DNA from: Chloroflexota bacterium
GTDB taxonomy: Bacteria; Chloroflexota; Anaerolineae; UBA1429
Direction of reading: 5' to 3'
Length of the DNA: 64,000 bases
Assembly: GCA_012729455.1 (NCBI GenBank)
Contig: JAAYDC010000027.1
Span: 52,645-116,644 of the forward strand
Shown: piece after piece, positions 7,955 through 15,848 of the stretch
How positions within the stretch are numbered: position 1 is the stretch's first letter
Layout: every line of letters starts with the position of its first letter
Program-made: the position numbers and the translations under genes
Notes under the pieces: model-generated
Told to the model about the DNA's origin: nothing
The model's input: only the letters and a program-made list of their open reading frames with translations
Databases searched by the model: none

Positions 7955-8971
7955 TCAGAGTTCGTTGTTGGCAAGCATGCGCGCGAGCGGGTTATCGGTA
8001 ACGTACAACGGCAGCCGCATGCGGCTGCGGCGATGGGACGACTCGAATACCGCGTTGATGATCTCGATGGTGGCGCGTCCGCCTTCGCCGGTTAGGATAT
8101 AGTCGCCGCCCTCATCCACCCAGCGGATCAGGTCGCGCATATAACACGCAAATGGGTTGAGCGCAGCTTCCTGGGCTACCTGATGAGTTACCCAGCCGGC
8201 CTGTTCGCCGTTGATGATGCGCCAGTACTCTTCGCCGTCACCTCCGATCTCGATGCGCCCGTCGGTGCCCGTCAGCATGATGCGCTGGTAGGCGGCCTGC
8301 GGCGAAACATCGCCGGTCTGGATCAATCCGCGCACACCGCTCTGGAACGATACAAATGCCAGGGCGGCATCCTCGACCTCGTGGCCAAAGCGCGAGCGCC
8401 CCGTCTTGCACTCGACCTGTCCCAGCACCCACTCGACGGGCGAATCGTCGGCGAAAAAGCGCAGCAGATCGAGCGAGTGCGTGGCATCGGTGAAGAGGTC
8501 ACCGCGGCAGAGCGACTGGATCTCGATGAGCGCTCCGATCTTGCCGACATCCAGGGCTGCCTTAGCCTCGGTATAGCGCAGGTTGTAACGGCGCTGGTGG
8601 CCAATAGCGAGTTTGGTGCCGCTCGCACGGCAGGCCACCAGCATGCGGTCACACTCGGCCAGCGAGTTGGCCATCGGCTTTTCGCAGGCGATCCCTTTAG
8701 CGCCTGCCGCCGCTGCAGCCTCGACCATCTCCGCATGCAGCGGCGGCCAGGTGCATACCGAGACATAGTCCGGCTTGACCTCGTCCAGCATACGCCGGTA
8801 ATCAAGGAAGAGCTGAGGCACCTCGGGGTACTTGTTACTGAATTTATCCAGTTGGCTTTGGGCGATGTCGGCGCCCGCTACCACTTTAGCATTATCCAGC
8901 GCGCCCCAGCCGCGCATGTGGGCATTCGCAATGCCCCCCAGACCAATTATCGCAACACGGTTCTTGGACAT
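7955..8971 (-). CDS. Gfo/Idh/MocA-family oxidoreductase
   Basis: A 338-residue Rossmann-fold dehydrogenase: RVAIIGLGGIANAHMRGW near the N-terminus, ACEKPMANS with the family EKP motif near residue 95, and a C-terminal GFO-type domain. The ATG at 8971 is preferred to the GTG three bases before it because GAAGGAG is better spaced. It is related to, but clearly distinct from, the 4764-5846 oxidoreductase in the same gene series, so the pathway probably oxidises two substrates or one substrate in two steps. It likely uses NAD(P); the sugar is unknown. Confidence 0.9.
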   Translation of the reverse strand: MSKNRVAIIGLGGIANAHMRGWGALDNAKVVAGADIAQSQLDKFSNKYPEVPQLFLDYRRMLDEVKPDYVSVCTWPPLHAEMVEAAAAAGAKGIACEKPMANSLAECDRMLVACRASGTKLAIGHQRRYNLRYTEAKAALDVGKIGALIEIQSLCRGDLFTDATHSLDLLRFFADDSPVEWVLGQVECKTGRSRFGHEVEDAALAFVSFQSGVRGLIQTGDVSPQAAYQRIMLTGTDGRIEIGGDGEEYWRIINGEQAGWVTHQVAQEAALNPFACYMRDLIRWVDEGGDYILTGEGGRATIEIINAVFESSHRRSRMRLPLYVTDNPLARMLANNEL

Positions 8972-9000
8972 CACACATCTCCTTCAGAATATTAGATGCG

Positions 9001-9996
9001 CTAGATCAGGTAGAGTATTTTAAGGGCACGGCGCTGCTCAAGCAGGCGGATACCCTCAACATATTGCGTGAGTGGTAGGTGATGGCCGAGCATGGAAGCC
9101 AGGTCGAGCTTGCCCTCCATAACCAGCTGCCAGGCTTTGGCGCCGGTATCGCGATTGCGCCCGCCGGCCGGCCCGCTTGAGCCATAACCGATCAAGGAGA
9201 GCCCCGCCCAGTGGCGCCCGCTAAAACGTACTTCGTCGCGCAGCACGCCCATCAAGGCAACAGCTTCACGGGTGCGATCCATCAGGTATTCGATGGAGAC
9301 CGGCACATTGGGGGTGCAGTCGATGGCAGAACCAAACGAGCGCGCCCCGTAGCGGTTGGCGGGCACTGCGTCACTAGTTGGCGAGATGGTTTCATCCGCT
9401 CCCAGACGGCGCGCCAGCTCGTGGGTGGCTGGGTTCGGGTCAATGCCGACCACCTCGGTGGCGCCATAAGCTTTGGCCATCTGCACGGCGATCAACCCAG
9501 CTGGACCCAACCCGCTGACGGCAAAACGCCGCCCGGCGATCAGGTCCCACTCAGTCAGGCGGTTAAAGGCAACCTGCACGCTCATGGCCAGCTCGAGTGG
9601 CGCCGCCTGGGCAATCTCCATGTTGGATGGCATGGCAAAAAAGGCATCATCGGGCCAGATGTTGTAATCGGCATAGTCGCCGGTTTCGACGCCACCACGT
9701 CCCGGACCCCAGGTGACCACTCGCGTGCCGACCGTCCAGCCCTGCACGCCTTCGCCCAGAGCCGCGATCTCGCCGACAGCCTCATGCCCGGGTTTACCGA
9801 TCTCCGCCGGGTAGGGCAACTCGGAGCTGCAGAACATGGGCTCACCATGCATGAGGTGCAGGTCCCAGTGATTGCAGGTGGATACCCCCAGGATTTTTAC
9901 CAACACCTGGTTGGCCTTGGGCTGAGGAATGGGCACCTGCACGAGTTGTGGGTCGCCGGCAGCCCGGTATTGCAGGGCAGTCATCATCTCAGACAT
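9001..9996 (-). CDS. Zinc-dependent alcohol dehydrogenase family protein (MDR superfamily)
   Basis: A 331-residue medium-chain dehydrogenase. GVSTCNHWD supplies the catalytic-zinc Cys (about 38), GKPGHEAVGE the His-Glu pair (about 70), and SGLGPAGLIAVQMAKAYGA the nucleotide-binding fold (about 160-178). The four-cysteine structural zinc lobe of classical alcohol dehydrogenases is absent: there are no cysteines between GTRVVT and the Rossmann domain. AGGAGGT upstream decides the ATG at 9996. It is the first gene of the six-gene sugar series and probably oxidises a polyol or sugar hydroxyl feeding the Gfo/Idh and epimerase steps. Confidence 0.85.
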   Translation of the reverse strand: MSEMMTALQYRAAGDPQLVQVPIPQPKANQVLVKILGVSTCNHWDLHLMHGEPMFCSSELPYPAEIGKPGHEAVGEIAALGEGVQGWTVGTRVVTWGPGRGGVETGDYADYNIWPDDAFFAMPSNMEIAQAAPLELAMSVQVAFNRLTEWDLIAGRRFAVSGLGPAGLIAVQMAKAYGATEVVGIDPNPATHELARRLGADETISPTSDAVPANRYGARSFGSAIDCTPNVPVSIEYLMDRTREAVALMGVLRDEVRFSGRHWAGLSLIGYGSSGPAGGRNRDTGAKAWQLVMEGKLDLASMLGHHLPLTQYVEGIRLLEQRRALKILYLI

Positions 9997-10096
9997 CGCA
10001 ACCTCCTGATGAGTTTGCGCCAGTATATCACCGCCACTGGGGTAGGACAAGCGACTTTTACGTCAGCGCAAATCTGATTGATCAAGCGGGGTATGA

Positions 10097-10102
10097 TATA
10101 AT
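10097..10102 (+). promoter_or_regulatory. -10 box of a near-leaderless promoter for the lipoprotein gene
   Basis: A perfect TATAAT at 10097-10102, only nine bases before the ATG at 10112. No clear -35 box and no Shine-Dalgarno are visible, so the mRNA would start within a few bases of the start codon. Confidence 0.45.
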
Positions 10103-10111
10103 CAGTTCAAG

Positions 10112-10984
10112 ATGATAAAAACTGTGCGCTTGCGATGGGTTCCCACGGCGCTTGTGTTAGCCGCGCTGCTCTTTAGCGGTTGCGACACCAGCAAAACCTC
10201 GTCGTCGGTGGTTTCCTACGCGACAGCGGCGTCCAAGTCCACTGCGGTACCAACGGCGACGACCACCCCAACTGCTACACTGGCACCGCCAACCGCTACT
10301 GCAATATCACCTTCTGCCACACCAGTACTGCCTCCTGCCGAATCTCCAGCGCAGCAGGCGGCTGCACTGGTGGCTAAGGGGATGGCGGCATTCAAGGCGC
10401 AGGACTATGACACGGCTGCTTATAACAGCGTGCAGGCGCTGCGTATCGACCCCAATTATGCTGACGCCCACTACCTGCTTGCGCGCTGCCACATGCAGAG
10501 TGGTGACCTGAACGCGGCGATCAGCAACCTGGGTGAGGCCATCGCCCAACGCGGTGATCCGCGATACCTCGGGCTGCGCGCGCTGGCTTATGCCGAACTC
10601 GGCCTGGCTGCGGCAGCCCTGGCGGATGCCACCCAGTGCCAAAAAGTTGCTCAGGATGAAGTACTGCGTGCAAGCTGTAGCGCCCTTATCAGCCGTCTGA
10701 CCGCGGAGCGCGAACCGACCACCGCCCCCACCGCGAAACCACTTCCGACCGACAGACCCGCTCCTGCCCAGGCTGAAGCGGTCCCGGTTGATGGCGACTT
10801 GGGTTATACCTGCGATGCCTGCATCAAGAGCAACATCAACAATAAGGGTGAACGTATCTATCACCTTCCCTGGTACCGTTCGTATAAACAAACCAAGGTC
10901 GATACGTCCCAGGGCGAACGCTGGTTCTCGAACGAAACCGAGGCCCTCTCCGCCGGCTGGTGGCGCGCGCTCAACTGCGACTAG
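10112..10984 (+). CDS. TPR-repeat lipoprotein with C-terminal SUNSET-like domain
   Basis: A 290-residue secreted lipoprotein. The signal peptide ends in the lipobox LFSGC, giving Cys24 as the lipidated residue. A Thr/Pro/Ala-rich linker (about 35-75) leads to TPR helices (about 82-200), a second Pro/Thr linker, and a 60-residue C-terminal domain. That domain has paired cysteines in YTCDACIKSN, GERIYHLPW and ERWFSNETEALSAGWWRAL. This last part resembles the SUNSET/ExoI-type domain often found at the end of secreted bacterial proteins and nucleases; its function is unclear. The protein is anchored outside the cytoplasmic membrane and may scaffold protein contacts. It is divergent from the sugar operon. 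Confidence 0.8.
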   Translation: MIKTVRLRWVPTALVLAALLFSGCDTSKTSSSVVSYATAASKSTAVPTATTTPTATLAPPTATAISPSATPVLPPAESPAQQAAALVAKGMAAFKAQDYDTAAYNSVQALRIDPNYADAHYLLARCHMQSGDLNAAISNLGEAIAQRGDPRYLGLRALAYAELGLAAAALADATQCQKVAQDEVLRASCSALISRLTAEREPTTAPTAKPLPTDRPAPAQAEAVPVDGDLGYTCDACIKSNINNKGERIYHLPWYRSYKQTKVDTSQGERWFSNETEALSAGWWRALNCD

Positions 10985-11118
10985 CTACCCCTGCACCCCT
11001 CGACCTCTGTCGGCAGGCTTTGCAACTCATGTTGTTGCGCCTGCGATGCCTCGCTCAGCAACTCCTTGATGACTGCTTCTGGTATGGTTGTGTGTGCATC
11101 TTGCTGCAGGGTAATCAA
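10981..11118 (-). other. Possible small or relict reading frame opposite the glyA promoter region
   Basis: A minus-strand frame from a TTG at 11118 to a TAG at 10981, open back to 11157, encodes about 45 residues with protein-like composition (TTIPEAVIKELLSEASQ, amphipathic helix pattern). No ribosome-binding site or ATG is present. It could be a decayed gene end or chance; the call is weak. Confidence 0.2.
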
Positions 11119-11126
11119 GAGGTAAA

Positions 11127-11154
11127 TTGCCCGCTGAGCCGGGTTGACTATAAT
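11127..11154 (+). promoter_or_regulatory. Promoter of glyA
   Basis: TTGCCC (11127-11132), a 16-base spacer and a perfect TATAAT (11149-11154). It gives a leader of about 118 bases before the glyA ATG. Confidence 0.6.
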
Positions 11155-11161
11155 AGGTTAG

Positions 11162-11278
11162 CCGTGCGCGTGATACCCTCCCCGTCTGCATGGCATTGCA
11201 GGCGGCAGCAGCGAAGCTACGCCAGGATCCCGCGGTATAGCACGAGCAATGATGGGTACGCATCACACGGAGGTTAGC
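11162..11278 (+). promoter_or_regulatory. Structured 5' leader of glyA, riboswitch-like
   Basis: The leader can close on itself. CCGTG (11162-11166) pairs with CACGG (11266-11270), the latter running into the Shine-Dalgarno GGAGG, and TACCC (11174-11178) pairs with GGGTA (11254-11258). GTGAT/ATCAC offers an alternative pairing inside. A nine-pair hairpin (11182-11190 with 11197-11205, six-base loop) sits in the middle, and a weaker GCTA/TAGC helix follows. I cannot match it to the ZTP, THF or glycine riboswitches from memory. Regulation of translation by closing the outer stem is inferred. Confidence 0.4.
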
Positions 11279-12562
11279 ATGACCAATACTCCCCGTCCCA
11301 CCAGCGCCCAAAACGGCCACCCCGAGTTTGAGCTCCTGTGGCAGTTTGACCCGGAGGTCGCCCAGGCCATCACCGACGAACAGCATCGCCAGGATGACAT
11401 GATCGAGCTGATCGCATCCGAGAACTATGTCAGCCCGATGGTGCTCGAAGCGCAAGGTTCGGTGCTGACCAACAAATATGCCGAAGGCTACCCCGGCAAG
11501 CGCTACTATGGCGGATGCAAGTACGTGGATGTGGTCGAATCGCTGGCGATCGAGCGTGCCAAACAGATCTTTGGCGCCGACCATGCCAATGTGCAGCCCC
11601 ATTCGGGTTCGCAGGCCAACGCCGCCGCTTATATGGCAGTGCTTGAGCCGGGCGACAAGGTGCTGGCGATGAGCCTGGCACATGGCGGTCACCTGACGCA
11701 CGGTCTGAACATAAACTTTTCTGGCATCAGCTACCAGTTCTCTCATTACGGGGTCGACCGCGAGACCGAGCGCATCGATTACGACGCCCTCGAACAGCAG
11801 GCCCTCGAGCTGCGCCCCAAGTTGATCGTAGCCGGCGCCAGTGCCTACCCGCGCATCATCGAGTTTGAGCGCCTGCGCCGCATCGCGGATGCCTGCGGGG
11901 CATACCTGATGGTGGACATGGCGCACATCGCCGGATTGGTGGCAGCCGGCGTGCACCCCAATCCGGTGCCGTGGTGCGATATTGTCACCACCACCACCCA
12001 CAAGACCCTGCGCGGCCCGCGCGGCGGTGTAATTTTATGCACCTCCGATATGGCCAAGCGGGTCGACCGCGCAGTATTCCCCGGCACGCAGGGCGGGCCG
12101 CTCGAGCATGTGATTGCTGCCAAAGCGGTTGCCCTGGGTGAGGCTATGGGAGAGGGGTTCCAAACTTACCAGCGCGCCATTGTCGATAACGCTCAGTACC
12201 TCGCGGAAGCACTGCTCTCACACGGGTTGCGCCTGGTTTCGGACGGCACCGATAACCATCTCATGCTGGTGGATGTAGGCAAGATGGGCGTGACGGGCTT
12301 GGCCGTTGAGCAGGCCCTGGAAGAGGCCGGCATTGCCGCCAACCACAACCTGATACCTTACGACCCGCTCCCGCCGCGCACTACCTCGGGCCTGCGCCTG
12401 GGCACACCGGCAGTGACTACGCGCGGCTTTAGGCGCGAACAGATGGCACAGGTCGCCGAGCTGATCTATCGCGTGATCACTAACCCTGAGGATACCTCCG
12501 AGCTGGCCGCGGTGCGCGCAGCCGCCCTCGAGCTAGCGCACGCCTTCCCGATCCCGCGCTAA
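11279..12562 (+). CDS. glyA: Serine hydroxymethyltransferase
   Basis: A 427-residue PLP enzyme that interconverts serine and glycine, passing the one-carbon unit to tetrahydrofolate, in the cytoplasm. The signature [14 protein letters not shown] places the PLP-binding Lys at about residue 242. Also visible are [40 protein letters not shown] and [13 protein letters not shown]. The length is normal for bacterial GlyA (415-430). CGGAGGT four to five bases before the ATG at 11279 decides the start, and an upstream ATG at 11249 is unsupported. It is monocistronic. Its stop interlocks with that of the convergent UroD-family gene in a four-base overlap. Confidence 0.98.
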   Translation: MTNTPRPTSAQNGHPEFELLWQFDPEVAQAITDEQHRQDDMIELIASENYVSPMVLEAQGSVLTNKYAEGYPGKRYYGGCKYVDVVESLAIERAKQIFGADHANVQPHSGSQANAAAYMAVLEPGDKVLAMSLAHGGHLTHGLNINFSGISYQFSHYGVDRETERIDYDALEQQALELRPKLIVAGASAYPRIIEFERLRRIADACGAYLMVDMAHIAGLVAAGVHPNPVPWCDIVTTTTHKTLRGPRGGVILCTSDMAKRVDRAVFPGTQGGPLEHVIAAKAVALGEAMGEGFQTYQRAIVDNAQYLAEALLSHGLRLVSDGTDNHLMLVDVGKMGVTGLAVEQALEEAGIAANHNLIPYDPLPPRTTSGLRLGTPAVTTRGFRREQMAQVAELIYRVITNPEDTSELAAVRAAALELAHAFPIPR

Positions 12563-13617
12563 GCGTTTCCTGCCATACGCGCTGCAAGCTCTGCCAGGGC
12601 TATAAACGCCCTGGCGGCACGCTCGCCGTAAATGCCCGACGAGGTGCCTGCGAGCATAAACCCGCGCGGTTGCACGCTTGCGAGGAGCTCCTCACCCATC
12701 CTCAACACTTCATCGAGCGGGCGAGTATCGAGCACCTCCATATCATCCAGCCCGCCCACCAGGCAGACCCGCTCACCGATGCGGGATTGCGCCTCTGCCA
12801 TGGTGATATCACCATATGGGGGCTGCTCGAGCGGGTCGAGCGAATCGACGCCCAGCGCGCCGATATCGTCGATAAAATGCTGCATGTTGCCATGGTTGTG
12901 ATAGTGCGCGATCCCGCCATAGCACTGAATCAGCTCGATGAGCGGTTTGTCATAGGGCACTACCAGCTCCTCCCAGGCGCGCCGTCCCATCAGTTGGGTG
13001 GCATACTCGCCGCCCACCAGGCGAAACACCTGCACGCCTGCGTGGCAGGCGCGTTCGATATAAGCGTATACCCGCTCAGCAGCCGTCGCCACGATACGCC
13101 GGATCACCTCTGGGTCGCTGGCCCATAGCAGGCTGCAGTATTCGGTGCCGAGATAGTCGTTGGGGTAACACAACGCCGTGCCCACGCCCACACATACCAG
13201 ACCATCCTCGCCCAGGCGTGCTTCGGTCGTCCGCCAGTGTGAGAGGTTCAGCGGCGGCTCACTGTAAGGGATCGCAAGCAGCGCCTCGATATCCTCGAGC
13301 GTCTTGCAGGGATATTCGGTAGCAGCGGTGGTCTGAGCAGTGGTGGTAAACACGCCCCTCAAGTCTCGCCTGCCAGCATGGATCACACGCCAGCTGTCGG
13401 CACCGGCCTCACCGCGCTCGATCATCACCCCCGAGCCCAAGAACGGGTCTCCCCCCAGGCCGCACTCGATCCACGGGTCGCAGCGTGCCACCAGTTCAGC
13501 ACCGAGCGGAGAATCCCACGCGATGCGCCCAAGGTGCCACGGCGCGACGGGCACCCGGTCGACTGGCTCGTGGCGGATGGCAGCCAGCATGCGCTGGCGG
13601 GAAGTCATCTTGGCCAT
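12559..13617 (-). CDS. Uroporphyrinogen decarboxylase (URO-D)-family protein, possible methyltransferase
   Basis: A 352-residue protein of the URO-D/MtaA fold. Recognisable parts are [20 protein letters not shown] at the N-terminus, [21 protein letters not shown] around residues 235-255, LVGGLD, and [13 protein letters not shown] near the C-terminus. True HemE has a different substrate-binding signature and lies with other haem genes; neither applies here. Such proteins are often corrinoid-dependent methyltransferases, but no corrinoid protein gene is adjacent. The window holds two more members (38729-39766 and 39779-40903). GAGGAGA precedes the ATG. Confidence 0.75.
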   Translation of the reverse strand: MAKMTSRQRMLAAIRHEPVDRVPVAPWHLGRIAWDSPLGAELVARCDPWIECGLGGDPFLGSGVMIERGEAGADSWRVIHAGRRDLRGVFTTTAQTTAATEYPCKTLEDIEALLAIPYSEPPLNLSHWRTTEARLGEDGLVCVGVGTALCYPNDYLGTEYCSLLWASDPEVIRRIVATAAERVYAYIERACHAGVQVFRLVGGEYATQLMGRRAWEELVVPYDKPLIELIQCYGGIAHYHNHGNMQHFIDDIGALGVDSLDPLEQPPYGDITMAEAQSRIGERVCLVGGLDDMEVLDTRPLDEVLRMGEELLASVQPRGFMLAGTSSGIYGERAARAFIALAELAARMAGNA

Positions 13618-13646
13618 AGGTATCTCCTCTGGTTGGCACTAGCTAT

Positions 13647-13674
13647 ATTGTAGATGCCGTTGCTAACGTGTAAA
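13647..13674 (-). promoter_or_regulatory. Promoter of the URO-D-family gene at 12559
   Basis: On the minus strand TTTACA (13674-13669), a 16-base spacer and TACAAT (13652-13647), about 30 bases before the gene start. Confidence 0.5.
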
Positions 13675-13683
13675 GACGCAACC

Positions 13684-13711
13684 TTGAAGCCTTTACAAGC
13701 TATACTATACT
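13684..13711 (+). promoter_or_regulatory. Promoter of the DUF4203-like membrane protein gene
   Basis: TTGAAG (13684-13689), a 16-base spacer and TATACT (13706-13711), leaving a leader of about 30 bases. Confidence 0.45.
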
Positions 13712-13750
13712 GAGTGCAACAAACTGTAGGCGTTGCCGGAGGGTATATCG

Positions 13751-14347
13751 GTGAGCAACTTGGTCTGGCATTTGATAGAACCGATCCTGACGCATTTGAG
13801 CGCCGTCTCGCAGGTGCTGCTGGGTATCCTGACGGCCGTGCTCGGGCTCATCCTGCTGCTGCGCGGCCGTAAACTGTATTGGCTATTGGTGGGAGTCGTT
13901 GGCTTTTTTGCTGGCATCTACCTGGGTTTGCGGTTTGTCACAGCGGGTGGATGGCTGCACTGGGCACTGGTGCTGGGCGCCGGTATCGTGGCGGTCATCC
14001 TGGCCAAGCTTGCGCAGCGTCTGATGGTGATCCTGGCGGCGGTACTGGTGTTTGCCAGCGTCGGTTACACGCTGCTACCCTATGCCTGGCCGGCGGTTAC
14101 CCGCTATCTGGCTGCCGCACTGCTGGGCTTGGCGGGGATGTTTCTGGCGCTCAAGCTGTTCGACTGGGCGCTGATCATTGGCTCGTCGGTAGCAGGCGCA
14201 TGGATGCTGTACGGGGCGATGCCGATGCTGGCGCGTGTGGATGGCACAACCCTCACGTTGTTTGGCCGCAGCCTACCGCTGGTGCTGGCAGGTTTGGCCT
14301 TACTCGGGACTCTATTTCAATGGATGACCTATAAACTGGGAGGCTGA
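13751..14347 (+). CDS. Multi-pass membrane protein (DUF4203/TMEM198-like)
   Basis: A 198-residue protein almost entirely made of membrane helices, about seven, with glycine-rich helices such as LLVGVVGFFAGIYLGLRF. The pattern resembles the DUF4203/TMEM198-like group, which has no known enzymatic role in bacteria. The GTG at 13751 is taken as the start because GGAGGG (13738-13743) lies seven bases upstream; the frame could also begin at a TTG six codons earlier, which would overlap that site. It is probably a single-gene transcript. Confidence 0.6.
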   Translation: MSNLVWHLIEPILTHLSAVSQVLLGILTAVLGLILLLRGRKLYWLLVGVVGFFAGIYLGLRFVTAGGWLHWALVLGAGIVAVILAKLAQRLMVILAAVLVFASVGYTLLPYAWPAVTRYLAAALLGLAGMFLALKLFDWALIIGSSVAGAWMLYGAMPMLARVDGTTLTLFGRSLPLVLAGLALLGTLFQWMTYKLGG

Positions 14348-14348
14348 C

Positions 14349-14522
14349 CGCTGCAAAACCGCATCCCGCACCGCCAGCTGCATCGCGCAGCCAGCCCTGC
14401 TTCCTGATGGCCTGCCGCTTAACGTGGGCGAACAGCGCGACGAGCTAACCTATACATTTGATGCCACCCGCATCAGCCTGGTGCCGGATGAGAATGTCCC
14501 CAACAAACTGCGCCTGGTTTGA
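14349..14522 (+). pseudogene. Gene remnant: coding-like C-terminal frame without a start
   Basis: Immediately after the membrane-protein gene, in a different frame, an open frame ends at TGA 14520-14522. Its last 40 codons read like protein (LPDGLPLNVGEQRDELTYT, then FDATRISLVPDENV) with the codon usage of the region. No start codon or ribosome-binding site is present and the upstream part does not resemble anything. The beta-strand pattern vaguely recalls the TOBE end of ABC-transporter ATPases, but this is weak. It is most simply the tail of a lost gene. Confidence 0.35.
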
Positions 14523-14543
14523 TAAAATGCAGCAAGCAAACAG

Positions 14544-14572
14544 TTGCCATTTTCGGCAGAACCATGCATAAT
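14544..14572 (+). promoter_or_regulatory. Strong sigma-70 promoter of a candidate small RNA
   Basis: TTGCCA (14544-14549), a 17-base spacer and CATAAT (14567-14572). Transcription should begin near 14579, upstream of a structured non-coding segment that ends in a terminator. Confidence 0.6.
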
Positions 14573-14578
14573 AGGCAT

Positions 14579-14719
14579 ATGGTGGCTTACCCTGTAGCGT
14601 TCACGCGCAAGAGGCATGATCTTCCTGCCGTCAGGTGTGGCAAGCCTTCAAGCACTCGGGTAGCACAGCAGCCCCCGATCCCGGCCAGACCTGGCAGGTG
14701 ATAACGGGGGTGTTTTCTT
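14579..14719 (+). ncRNA. Candidate structured small RNA or terminated leader upstream of a glycosyltransferase gene
   Basis: About 140 bases between a promoter and an intrinsic terminator, with no ribosome-binding site or credible reading frame. A closing stem GGCTTACC (14584-14591) with GGCAAGCC (14639-14646) has one A-C mismatch. It encloses hairpin GCG-TTCA-CGC (14597-14606) and hairpin GGCA/TGCC (14613-14629). A terminator hairpin follows at 14672-14719. It has no T-arm, so it is not a tRNA, and it lacks the SRP RNA tetraloop signature. It could be a trans-acting RNA or an attenuator controlling the glycosyltransferase gene that starts 26 bases later. Confidence 0.4.
14672..14719 (+). terminator. 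Rho-independent terminator between the candidate RNA and the glycosyltransferase gene
   Basis: CCCCCG (14672-14677) pairs with CGGGGG (14705-14710). A smaller GCCA/TGGC hairpin sits inside, and TGTTTTCTT follows. It lies 26 bases before the next start codon, so it either ends an independent RNA or attenuates the downstream gene. Confidence 0.55.
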
Positions 14720-14744
14720 GCACAACTAGACAAGGGAGATGGCT

Positions 14745-15848
14745 ATGCGGATAGGCATCGACACCCGTTTGGCTTCATACCGCAAAGCCGGAATCAGCCG
14801 CTATACCCTGCAGCTGGTAGAAGCGCTGCAGCATCTTGCGGTTGAAGATGAATTTGTGATCTTGCAGGGGCGCAAGAACAAGGAACCGATCCTTGCGCGA
14901 CCCAACTTTACCACGCGCACTTTGCTGACGCCCAGCCATCACCGTCTGGAGCAGCTGACGCTGCCCTGGGAGATCCGTCCGCTCAAGCTCGATGTGCTTC
15001 ACAGCCCCGACTTTATTCCGCCCTTTCGCGCACAGACCCGCACGGTGATCACCATCCACGATCTGGTATTTATGCTTTACCCCAACTTTTTGGATAAAGA
15101 CGCCGCGCGCTACTATGGGCAGATCGACCAGGCCGTCCTGCACGCCGATGGCATCATTGCCGTCTCCAACTCGACCAAGCATGACATCATGCGCCTGTTG
15201 GGCGTGCCGGATAACAAGATTACCGTGATCTATGAGGCCGCCAGCCCAGCCTTCCGGCCGCTGCGTACCAGCGAGGTAGCAGCCCATATCCAGCGGCGCT
15301 TTGAGCTTGATCCGGGCTTTATCCTATTTGTGAGCACCATCGAGCCGCGCAAAAACCTGCCGGCACTGCTGCGCGCCTATCGCGAGCTGATCGACAAATA
15401 CCATGTCACCGCCCCGCTGGTGATCGCCGGACAAAAGGGTTGGCTGTTTGAAGAGGTCTTTACCCTGGTGACCTCGCTCAAACTCGATAACCACGTGCGC
15501 TTTCTTGGGCGTGTGAGTTCGCAGGAGCTCTTTTGGCTCTATAACACGGCGCGCATGCTGGTGCAGCCATCCATCTATGAGGGATTTGGGCTGACACCGC
15601 TCGAGGCAATGGCATGCGGCACGCCGGTGATCGTCTCAAACGTCTCGGCGCTGCCCGAGGTGGTCAGCGACGCGGGACTGCTGATCGATCCCAATGTGCC
15701 CGAAGAGATCACTGTGGCGATGTGGCGTTTGCTTAAAGATGAGGCGCTCTGGAACAACTTGGTTGAAAAAGGCCTCAAGCGAGCTGCCTGTTTTTCGTGG
15801 GATAAAGCTGCGCGCGAGACGCTCGCCCTTTATCACTCTGTGGTATGA
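14745..15848 (+). CDS. GT4-family glycosyltransferase
   Basis: A 367-residue retaining glycosyltransferase of the GT-B fold. The N-terminal [20 protein letters not shown] has the acceptor-side pattern of mannosyltransferase-like GT4 enzymes. The C-terminal donor domain carries [17 protein letters not shown] and the [18 protein letters not shown] segment (about 278-297) with the E-X7-E motif. It probably adds a sugar from a nucleotide donor to a membrane glycolipid or polysaccharide. The ATG at 14745 is preferred because AAGGGAG is seven bases upstream; the ATG at 14739 directly abuts that site. It overlaps the next gene by four bases (ATGA), so the two are coupled. Confidence 0.9.
   Translation: MRIGIDTRLASYRKAGISRYTLQLVEALQHLAVEDEFVILQGRKNKEPILARPNFTTRTLLTPSHHRLEQLTLPWEIRPLKLDVLHSPDFIPPFRAQTRTVITIHDLVFMLYPNFLDKDAARYYGQIDQAVLHADGIIAVSNSTKHDIMRLLGVPDNKITVIYEAASPAFRPLRTSEVAAHIQRRFELDPGFILFVSTIEPRKNLPALLRAYRELIDKYHVTAPLVIAGQKGWLFEEVFTLVTSLKLDNHVRFLGRVSSQELFWLYNTARMLVQPSIYEGFGLTPLEAMACGTPVIVSNVSALPEVVSDAGLLIDPNVPEEITVAMWRLLKDEALWNNLVEKGLKRAACFSWDKAARETLALYHSVV

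Noticed and set aside
11155..11278. A ZTP, THF or glycine riboswitch upstream of glyA
   Set aside because: The conserved cores I know for these classes are not visible; only generic structure can be claimed.
12559..13617. hemE (true uroporphyrinogen decarboxylase) for any of the three URO-D-fold genes
   Set aside because: None shows the HemE N-terminal signature, and no other haem genes are nearby.
14579..14719. SRP RNA, 6S RNA or tRNA for the structured segment
   Set aside because: No GGAAG-type SRP tetraloop region, no end-to-end complementary 6S stem, and no T-arm or anticodon arm of correct size.
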